Assembly (NCBI GenBank): GCA_000697055.1
Contig: JNDT01002326.1
Span: 1 to 56,390, forward strand
DNA from: Saksenaea vasiformis B4078
Taxonomy: Eukaryota; Mucoromycota; Mucoromycetes; Mucorales; Saksenaeaceae
Length of the DNA stretch: 56,390 bases
Direction: 5' to 3'
Each line of letters opens with the position of its first letter. The stretch's first letter is position 1. The position numbers were made by a program, and so were the translations under genes. The notes under the pieces are model-generated. The model did no database searches, had not been told where the DNA came from, and was given only the letters and a program-made list of their open reading frames with translations. Positions 46,069-55,006 of this stretch are shown here, in pieces.

Positions 46069-47201
46069 AAAAGCAAGAAAGGTAGAAAATTCATCCAGTA
46101 GAATGTCAACAAGTTTAGACTGAGCCAGTCACATGTCAAAGGATTGAATCTCATCGAAGTGTGTCCCAGAGAACGGGAACGAATATAGATGCTATCTAGA
46201 TCGTTTGAAGACACAAGTACATAGTTCCGCCGAAATTGGTGTCTGTTCCTGTCTGAATAAGTACGTACAAGGGAAGTCTATCTGAGTATCCGAATAGACG
46301 CTATGGAAGTTCCCTGTGTATCTGAATGATGACACCGAACATAGGCTTTGTGGAAGTAGCTTTCTAGGAGCCTTCCCCCGCCTCCACGCATGAATGCAAG
46401 GTTGGCAGGCTGACACTCTTGTCGACAATTCAAAAATATGCGGCATAATATCTTAAGTTGTCTAGTGAAACACAATTTTCGAGAAGCGGGCTGCTTCAGC
46501 TAGATATCGTCGTGCATTGACGCAGGATGAATCTTGCACTGAGGGACAGTAAACCTTTGCATAAAAGGTCATATTTTCTATAAGACAAGTGTGTATTAGA
46601 TTGATTCATCGTAAAACAAAGAGATGTGGGAAATCTTTCTGAGGAAGGCTAGTATTATCTATTCTTACTTCTTCTATTCTGTCCTCATATAGTATCCGGA
46701 TAATGTCAGTCTATCCATCCAGGGTTATTCATGTCCTTGTATGTATTGCTTAGAATGCGTGGGCAATTTCCCGAACCATTTTGGCTCATTGCTCATTACT
46801 CGGGTAAATAAAGGTTGTCTCGTATTCCACAACTTATCATATGCTACATCGCTTAAAACCCTCTGGAGTGCATTTGCTACTGGCCTTTCGTCGCTAAGTC
46901 TTTTCTTCCTCCACTAAGTCAGGATGCAGATATGACTCCTCCCTGTAGCAGGGTCATTCTGCAGATAAGTAATTGACATCCAAAATACTATTCCATTCAC
47001 TTGTTATGAACGAACTTTGATTCTTCTCTACATAAATTTCGCGTCCCACTAAGGAGGGGTCAGGCTATCGTAAGGGAAATATGCTTAAGTTTTGGAGGGC
47101 TTGGGAATTGGACATTTTAAAGACCGCTTACATCGATGCGAGCGGCAGCGACTGTCTGGTAAACCTTCCCAAGTAAAGCAGAGGTCATTCGTCCAACAGC
47201 C
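46069..47201. other. Intergenic region, nothing recognised
   Basis: 1.1 kb between divergent genes. Minus-strand frames at 46192-46475 overlap in two frames and lack features. No RNA gene or repeat match seen. Confidence 0.4.
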
Positions 47202-47547
47202 ATGAGTACAACATTAGAAGCAACCATATCTCCTTCACGTCGAAATGACAACGATACAAAGATTCGCCGTCAAGCAGCTGCCAATGCTTTGCAACAGTAT
47301 TCTCTCCTTGCGTTACATTCCTTAAGAGACGGCGAGGTAAATGACAACATACGCGATGCACGAACTAACTGGTACCTTGATGTAAAGCGACCTGCTAAAA
47401 CAAGACTGAAAATGATGCAGTAAGAGAGAAAAAGAGCGACCACGGATACAAACAAAACACTAATATTCACGTAGGATCCTTACGGACTTGCCAGTGCAGC
47501 CGCCATCAGAGATTCGAAAGGTAAAACGTCCTTCAACACAACGATGA
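47202..47547 (+). CDS. Small basic protein, unknown (79 aa)
   Basis: Three exons (47202-47336, 47388-47419, 47475-47547) close exactly in frame from ATG to TGA with GT-AG introns of 51 and 55 nt. The protein reads MSTTLEATISPSRRNDNDTK at the start, then a helical AANALQQYSLLALHSLRDGE, and a basic end, ILTDLPVQPPSEIRKVKRPS. Its charge (many Arg/Lys) and the KVKRPSTQR tail suggest a nucleic-acid-binding or nuclear protein, but I recognise no family. The final exon could instead splice at AAG|gtaaaac to a further exon that I did not find; a long T tract follows at about 47600. Confidence 0.5.
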
Positions 47548-48423
47548 CCTTTTGCACGTTACAACAAAGGGCTCCACAACTTCTCGCCAACTTAGCGTCT
47601 TTTTTTTTTTTTTTATGAGAGCAGCATTTACATTTATCTATAAGCGTCAATACGTCTATTTGAGTCCATGGGACAATTTTGTTTTGCATTGGGCTCTTCG
47701 TCCTGCAATTTTTTTTTATCTAGAACAGTGAAAACTGATGGCATTTTTGAAAGATCAGTAGTTTTTGAAGCATTTGTAATTGAAGTTCTTGTTCATACCG
47801 TTTAAAGTACATAGTACGGTGGACAACTGCAAATGAGAAATATCTATGGGGTTCGTCATCATTTCGGTAATTAGAGTACAAATACGGTCCGTAGGCCTTC
47901 GAATGTGAGACTTTATTAACATATCAAGAGCTGCCTGGTGCGAATTTCATATATGATAGAGTAAACCGGCGAAGACGGATAGGCAAACTCTTGTGATGCA
48001 GAAAGTCGCACAAAGCATGTGAAAAGGAGCACCATCTTGATATCATCTGCTGAAATAATCACTCATGATTGAGCAGAAGAACGCACGGCCCCTTATTGTT
48101 CGACGGGCACCTGCAGAACAGCAACCCTTTTCAGATACTAATTAGCAAAACATGGCCGTTTCATCATAGATAAAACACGATTGTCAGTCCTTTCTGCCCG
48201 TATACATAGGACATTGTTGTCATTCAAAGTGTAACTGGAGAAAAGGAAGTTCTGTGCGATCAGCAATACGCTGGACGCCGACGTGCGTATGATTCGGTCA
48301 AGCAGAAATTCCGTGGATGAGAACTAAATTGTCCGCAAGCTTATCAATCTCAGCTGCGCCCATGTGGTTTTACCTCAACGTGGGGTTAAGTCTGTACTCC
48401 CTTCCTTCTAACGTAAGGCAACC
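47548..48423. other. Intergenic region, nothing recognised
   Basis: 0.9 kb upstream of the SLC35F-like gene, with a T tract at 47600-47616. The last 200 bp presumably act as promoter. Confidence 0.4.
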
Positions 48424-49597
48424 ATGCCATTAGACACCGATTACCATTCCGTACCTGTTAATGAAGAATCGTCGCTACATGAAGAACAAAAGCGGCGTAA
48501 ATCTCGCTCTTTACTTGCCACGATCATGCTCGTTGTCTGCATTCTTTCATTTGTATTGCAAACTGAATTGGCACAATACGTTCAGCAGACAACAAACTTT
48601 CAAAAACCATATTTTATACTGTATGTCTCGGGCTGTGTTCAAGTAAAAACTTAATGTTGAGCTTAGATATATTGGTCACTGTTGTTATATCTTCATGATA
48701 CCCATTCAGTTCATTGCCGAATGCATCAGCCGTTGGCCTAACAAGCCAACGCCATTCGTTCGTCATGTGAAGGAAACAGCGGAACAATGTACCCAGGAGT
48801 TTATCCAGTCATTCAACGAACTGAAAACCCGAGTGCGCGGAGGTTATCACGACGAACATCATATCCGATTTGCAGTCTGTACTTTCCTCTGGCTAGCTGT
48901 CCTTCTGACGCTTCCGGCTTACTTATGGTACGTGAGTGTCAATCTCACCAGCATGTCCAGCCTCACTGCTATCTACAATACCGCGTGTGTCTTTGCTTAT
49001 ATCTTCTCGATCATGATGTTAAATGACCGACTGGTCCTGTCCAAGGTTGGCGCCGTTCTGCTGTGCATGACTGGCGTATTTGTTATGGCGTATTGGACCT
49101 CGAGGAATTCGGCAGATGATCAGGCAAGCTACCCTCCCTATGGCATTTTTGTTGCTGTGCTAGGTGCATCTGCTTATGGGTTCTACGAAGTGTATTACAA
49201 GAAATATGCTACACCATCGCAGCCCACGATTCTTTTTGCTAACACGGTGACAGGCATCATTGGATTCGTGACACTTGTTTTATTATGGATTCCCTTGCCG
49301 ATTCTGCATTTCTCAGGCTATGAACGGTTCGAACTTCCTGACGAGAAGACATTTTGGTGTATCTTGGGAATATCTTCGATGAGTGTTGTATACAATGCCA
49401 CCTTTATGTGTGTGATTGCACTGGTCAACCCTGTCTTTGCAGCAGTTGGTGTTATGCTCACTGTACCTGCCGTGGCGGTAGCAGACGTATTGGTTACAGG
49501 TGTTATGGTCGGCACCAGTACTATTATTGGTAGCATTTTTATACTAGCTGGCTTTTCTATTCTGAGCCGAGAAATTGACGATAAGGAAAATACGTAG
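48424..49597 (+). CDS. SLC35F-like (EamA/DMT) membrane transporter
   Basis: Two exons (48424-48620, 48667-49597) close in frame to 375 residues. Ten hydrophobic helices are arranged as in the drug/metabolite transporter superfamily: SLLATIMLVVCILSFVLQ near the start, AVCTFLWLAVLLTLPAYLWY, SMSSLTAIYNTACVFAYIFS, LSKVGAVLLCMTGVFVMAYW and the last EamA repeat ending IIGSIFILAGFSILS. A hydrophilic loop lies after helix 2. TSMSSLTAIYNTACVF with DRL is characteristic of the SLC35F3/F4/F5 branch and of the yeast vacuolar-membrane relatives Thi74/Yml018c. Thiamine transport is known for SLC35F3; substrate here is unknown. Confidence 0.88.
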
Positions 49598-49638
49598 ATG
49601 CTTGAAAATTTTTTTATTGTTTAAACAGTAAATATTGT

Positions 49639-50296
49639 TTAATAGAAGAAACCAAGGATCTTTCCACCAGCGTGCTTGCGACGAGCCTCCTCGTGATCCA
49701 TGATACCAGCAGAAGTGGTCAGGACCAAGAAACCAAACTGACGTGAAGGCAACAGGTTGGAGGTCCACTTCTCAAGGTCAGCAAGCTTGATGTTGAAGCG
49801 AGGAGAGATGACACCACACTTGTTCAAGCGACCGTTGAGCTGGATGACAATCTTACCAGAACGGTGATCGTCAATTTCTTCAAACTCGCCAATGTAGCCT
49901 AAAAGAAAAAATAAGAATTGGTATTAGACCATCAAATCTTTCTTATGGTTGAGATAATAAAAGAATTGTCCCCAATCACTTAAAACTTCACACGCAAGAT
50001 GCGAAGCAAAGGATAAGCAAATGGTATGTTACTCTACCGCAGACTTAAAAGCCAGAAGTTGTGGGAAAAGTGCAACTCCAAACCAGTTATACTACGGAAC
50101 CCCCAGTCTCTCCACGAAAAAAAAAAAAAAAATAAAAAAAGGAAAAAAAAAAAAAAAACTTACCATGCTTCTGCATGACGGACAGGAACTTGACGATGAC
50201 CTTGGAAGAGGGGCGGACAAGCACCTGTCTCTTGCCACGCTTCTCAGCGTTGTTGATGTTGTTCAAGCAATCATTCAAGACGGAAACTCTGACCAT
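49639..50296 (-). CDS. RPS22: 40S ribosomal protein S22/S15a (uS8)
   Basis: Two exons (50164-50296, 49639-49898) close in frame to 130 residues, the universal length. [49 protein letters not shown] and the C-terminal [15 protein letters not shown] are near-invariant uS8 signatures. The protein binds the central domain of 18S rRNA. The 265-nt intron is the longest I identified in the window and contains long A tracts (about 50117-50158 on the plus strand, T-rich in the transcript); yeast RPS22B also carries an unusual regulatory intron, but no link is shown here. Convergent with the SLC35F-like gene, stop codons 41 bp apart. Confidence 0.98.
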
Positions 50297-51474
50297 GGTG
50301 ACCTAGGTGTCACCCTTAGTTAGCAAGCATGCTTAAATGAGTGTCGCGCCTAAACATCCCCAGGGGCGATTCATAAAAGCAACTGCTACAACGCCTCAAG
50401 CAAGTGGCCCTTTCAGGCTTTGCAAGTGGCAAGAAGTATTGGAACAGTCCAATAATCCATCAGGATGGAACCGTACCCACAGGATGGATAGATGGATGGA
50501 TGGATCATTTACCTGGTATACAACGACTTAGAAAGAGGAGGAAAGATTTTGGGACATGGTTTTAGGTCTTTTATGGCCGCGCCGGGAGAACTAGGCGGCG
50601 CTTGAAAGTCACTGATTAGGCTGTCGTAAAAGTAACACTCTTTCCCAAATCAGTGTCGCATCCCGTCAATTAACGAATTTTACACGACATTCGAATTTTA
50701 CTATACCTTGCTTCCCAACACAGATGGAAAGCTTTTTACTCATATCCTCAACGTGAAAAAGATAAGTTGTGATTTTATGTCGTCGGTATGCACACTGTGC
50801 TTGAAAAACATGGTGGCAAGGCACACATGAACCCTGCCCTTCGCCGGAGAAATTCGCTGGCTACAGTTCGGCTTTAAGCTATTCGTCTTTTAGCCGCCCA
50901 GCCGGGAGTGGGAAGTTGTCTTCCTCCTCGCACACAGACGATTGTAAAAGAAGAGCCTGTCTAACTGTTTATTCATATGTTTTAACTGCAAGGAAGATTC
51001 GCACGACAGATGGATCGTTCGAACTACTCAGCAAGATATCACTATACCACCAAAGGAGTATCGAAATTAGATATTTATATCCTCATTATTGGCCAGGATT
51101 GCTGATGTTATCAACTGAAAAGCACGCTGAGTGCACCAACAAGCCCAGAACGCTAGATGGTATGCTTGTTAAATGATTTGCTCCCGAGGATATTAATTAC
51201 TACAGGATCTAGATCTTATCGCAGAATGGTTTTCTTTCGTGCCGGCTCGGCTTTGGAGGTTTTCTTTTTTGTCTGACCACTCTATATTTTATTCGTCTAT
51301 CGTTTTGTCGTTTTGTCGTTGTGTTTGTGTTTGTTTTTGTTTTTTTAACGCTTTTGTCAACCACGATCTGCAAACCCAATATATCCTACCGTTACAGTCC
51401 AGAATAGATGCGTAAGGTACACCAGTAGATGGAGTGCATTAATTGATTGCGATATACTCTTTTGCAAAAGGACT
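50297..51474. other. RPS22 upstream region and gene-free DNA
   Basis: Includes the RPS22 promoter. GATG tetranucleotide repeats lie at about 50482-50505. Frames at 50337-50531 and 50916-51176 have no features of a gene. T/G-rich runs lie at 51290-51350. Confidence 0.4.
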
Positions 51475-52340
51475 TCACAGCGCCTCTCCTTTGCGGCAGT
51501 TCTTTAAACATCTGTAAGAGTGAGAGACAACGCCTTCGAAATCATTCAACTTTAAGCTATTAGATGCTTCGTTAATACGAGTCAACAAGGTTTCATTTTC
51601 TAAAAATCTGTTCCGCTTAACTTTGCTTTTTACAACCGACCAAAACTGCTCAATGGGATTGAGCTCAGGCGAGTATGATGGAAGATAAGCACATCGATAT
51701 CCTCGAGACTCGATATACCTAGGCGATATCTTACAACTTTATGAAAGGAGCATTATACATTACCAAATAATGGCGCTTCATGCGCCCAAATTCATCCATC
51801 TCGTCCATTGTAGCCTTAAGAAAACTAAAGTAATGGCCACAGCCCGTAATGGTTGACGCTAGGCAAATAAGAGGAAGAAAACCATTCGCTGAAGCATATG
51901 TGATCATATATCGTTGCTGTTCTTTGCATGATTATGCGGCGTACATTCTGAAATGCTGGACATGGCGCTGGATACCTATCGTTGCTTGAGGTTCAATTGC
52001 GTATATCTTGTAGATGAGAATGCGATACTTGGCTAAGCGACGTGTTCATTTCATGTTTCTTTTATTTGTGTTCTCGGATTTATTGTCGTTTCGTGCTTTT
52101 ACTACAAGTCATACATTATATCAAAAGTCTCTTTCAGTTAATTCAATGCAGAATCCATCCCATAAAAGCCGAACATCGCCGATAAGGTAGATTTTTCATA
52201 GCATCCAATGACGTACGGACCCTTTCTGTGCAATACATCTTTGGGTGGCCCACGAGCTACGTGGGAAAGGCAGACTGATGATGGTGGATAGCCGTGACTT
52301 CGTCATGGCTCCCCGATAGTAATTCCTTTGTTTGCTTTGT
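51475..52340 (-). pseudogene. Degraded Tc1/mariner (IS630-type) transposase
   Basis: The minus-strand frame 51475-51735 encodes GYRCAYLPSYSPELNPIEQF followed by WSVVKSKVKRNRF and ends KNCRKGEAL, the diagnostic C-terminal block of IS630/Tc1-mariner DDE transposases around the third acidic residue (NPIE). Upstream on the same strand, fragments that fit the middle of such a protein can be followed to about 52200, but in different frames with stops. Terminal inverted repeats and TA target duplications were not identified. The relic ends just before SWF1 and may lie in its promoter region. It is unlikely to be active. Confidence 0.75.
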
Positions 52341-52347
52341 CACCGAG

Positions 52348-53895
52348 ATGGTAGGTGCTGTTTCCCATCATTACAATCTTCAAACTTAGATTCTCGTAGA
52401 ACGTGCTCGGAGTCCTGGTTGTCAGTCTATTATTTTTTGGCCTCGTGGTGTTCATCCTTTTATTTGGACAGAGTCCACAATTAAGGCATGAAGCGAAGTT
52501 ACACGATCGGGGATGCTGATGCTTTCTGTTCAGGAACGGTATTGTTGGGAAGGCTCATCGATTCATTACTTTTACTGGTCCCAAAGCTGTGCTGTATGTT
52601 TTGCGCGCAGAAGGTGAAAATAGCATAATAATGTGACGTGATAGATGGGCTTTGCGCCGTACTATCGGTCAGACGAATTTGGATCGTATAGCTCGCACCT
52701 GGATATATTGCTGCGAATCCCGAAACCCTTTTCTACAGGTAAGGCAACACTTCAAACAGAGATAAATACTGAAAAACGTGAAATGGATAGATATTTTTCG
52801 TTACCCTCTCATGTGTTTCGATCCTAATATTCTTTAAATATGCATTACCTCACATCCCTGGTCCACACTTGCACCCATTGCATTTGTAAGTAATAGCGAT
52901 TGTATCTACAAGATATTTAGTACTATTTGTTTCTAGGGTTGTTATCCCTCTTGAGATTATTTCATTATATGCGTCCTACTATGTTGCTTGTACCGCCGAT
53001 CCAGGAACAATAACAAAAAATAACTTGCAGAGCTATCTGGACCACTTTCGTTACGACTATCTGCTCTACCATCCGAAGGAATGCCACACATGCAAATTAC
53101 AGAAGTAAGCAAGTGACAAAATCGGTAAATGTACTCATCTTCCTACAAAGACCGGCTCGATCAAAGCATTGTTCCATGTGTAAAGCATGCATTGGCAAAC
53201 TAGATCATCACTGCGCATGGATCAACCGGTGTGTTGGGGTCAATAACCATCGGTATTTCTTCCTGTTTCTGTTTACGTTGACTCAATTCTGCGCTTACGG
53301 CGCCTATCTGTGTTTCCAAGTCTACCGTGGCTTCATCATTGAATGGGGGCTTGATAAAGCCTACGTTTATGATCGACAGACAGGAATACAATCACCAATC
53401 ACTTTTCGAAAGGCTATGATTGTAAGTCATTTGAAACATCTAATAGACTTTTTCTAACCCTACTGCCAGCATATACTGCATCGTGACCGAATCATCGGGT
53501 CTATCGGTATCCTTGCGGTTGTTGTTACCGTCGTAGTCTTTATATTCACAATTTACCAGTAAGTACTGCATGTTCATAATACTGTTTTATTTACTGTTGT
53601 CAGACTTTACTTGGCAGGTCGTGGAATCACGACGAATGAGGCTTTTAAATGGGATGTACTTGAGGAAGATATACAGCGTGGATTGGTCTGGCGATACGAA
53701 GAGGGACCATTAGACGATACCGTGAAAGAGGGCGTACGAAAGCGTGGATCATCCAAGCCAGGGAAAGAAGCAGCTTCAAGTAAAAAGAGAGGACATCAAG
53801 TCATGAGCTTTGAAGAACTGGATAACATTTACGATGCGGGATTCATCCGCAACTTAGTAGATCTGTTTTTCCCTCCCCATCTAGATAAGCCTTGA
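52348..53895 (+). CDS. SWF1: Swf1-type palmitoyltransferase (DHHC)
   Basis: Nine exons close in frame to 385 residues; exons 2-9 are 52400-52485, 52534-52593, 52645-52738, 52791-52885, 52937-53104, 53151-53421, 53470-53558, 53604-53895. The zinc-finger DHHC domain reads [18 protein letters not shown] then [18 protein letters not shown], with the catalytic DHHC at about residues 188-191. Four membrane segments flank it. [14 protein letters not shown] near the N-terminus and [15 protein letters not shown] with [15 protein letters not shown] at the C-terminus are Swf1 features. Yeast Swf1 palmitoylates SNAREs such as Tlg1 in the ER. Two odd points: the start is an ATG (52348) directly followed by an intron, and intron 52486-52533 has a GC donor. 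Both are inferred from frame and family match. Confidence 0.93.
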
Positions 53896-54720
53896 GTATA
53901 CCTTGTGAAAAACTAGGAATAGCAACTATAGAAGTGTAGCCGTACCTTGAACAATTTTTATATATGAGTCAAGTAAATTTGCTCTTGTATACTAGAACAC
54001 AAACATAGCCCTCCTTCCCATCTGTATTAGGTAAATCGTCTCATTTTTTAGCTGCGTGTATTTATAACTGTCTACTTGCACCTGGTTGACATGGGCTAAC
54101 TCTTAAGTATCTTACTATCGTAAAAGCGTACCCATTCATGAAATCTCTCCCCACGATACTCGATTACACTAAACCGTTAATTACAAAGTAATCTTGTGCC
54201 AACCACAACAAACTACCGCGTAATATTCTCGCAACTCGCTTCCGAGCACTCCTTGGCAGGCCCCGAGATTTTCGCTCTCTTCTGATTGGCCCACAGCCAG
54301 AAGAATATTATCCAGCCATTTTTGCTGTGACTTGGTTCCCCAAATCAAGCGGACAACAATTTGGAAGTCACCCAGTTTTGTCGCGAGCCGAACTAAGCCA
54401 AACTGTGGTTGACGACCACTTACCGGAGTGATGGCGGTTTGGGGCCCCTTTTGCCCGAGCCGACCACACTACCACTTAGTATTAATACGGCGGAGCCTCG
54501 GGGAGGCCCACTAGAAAAGAAACGCTGGAAAATCCAATTTAATAAAAGATAACGGGTTTCTCCACTAAGTGTAAAAAGGTCTATTGAATCAAGCGAAGTA
54601 ACGAAAAGCTTTAAGAACCACCCCGTCGCAACAACCAAGTATAATTAAAAGTCATAAGATATCAAAGTATTATAAAATCACAGACTTTAGGGGGCTTGAT
54701 CACCGTACTGTTTTTTGCAG
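53896..54720. other. Intergenic, with possible LTR-like block at 54407-54640
   Basis: No gene. From TGTGGTTGACGACCAC (about 54403) there is a G/C-rich block with a palindromic GGAGCCTCGGGGAGGCCC and AATAAAAG (about 54541), again resembling an LTR core, but without recognisable ends or duplications. Upstream DNA at 53900-54400 shows nothing I can name. Confidence 0.3.
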
Positions 54721-54884
54721 AACGTTTTGCGTCGCCTAAAATGCTCTTTTGCGGTCGCCTAAAACCAAGTTTACGCTATGATGAACCAAATTTAGTCAAA
54801 TTAAAGCGTTACCGTTGATCTCTGTGTACTTACCTATCCACTTGGTTTCGGCGATACAAGAGCATTTCAGCGTCGCAAACGTTT
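54721..54884 (-). repeat. Inverted-repeat hairpin H5 with intron-like loop, in the Fanzor 3' flank
   Basis: Read on the minus strand: 5' arm AACGTTTGCGACGCTGAAAT...ATCGCCGAAACCAAGTGGATAG, intron-like loop 54776-54833 (GTAAGTACAC ... TTGACTAAAT ... ATCATAG), then 3' arm CGTAAACTTGGTTTTAGGCG...GCGACGCAAAACGTT. The arms are reverse complements over about 48 nt with a small bulge. The loop organisation and the AAACCAAGT/ACTTGGTTT inner stem match copies H1-H4, while the outer arms are unrelated in sequence. It starts about 120 bp after the Fanzor stop codon, on the same strand. Confidence 0.75.
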
Positions 54885-55006
54885 CTCTGATGAGTAATCT
54901 GTTCTACAACCTGCAAGAGGACTTACCGATGAATACACCTAAAGGGAAGCATAAGTAAAATAGATCTAAGTTAAGGATTACAAGACATTTCACTAACCGT
55001 AATAAT

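Noticed and set aside
54420..54640. Structured non-coding RNA (snRNA-like) in the G/C-rich block
   Set aside because: No U-snRNA or other known RNA motif could be matched; an LTR-like core is a simpler, still weak, reading.
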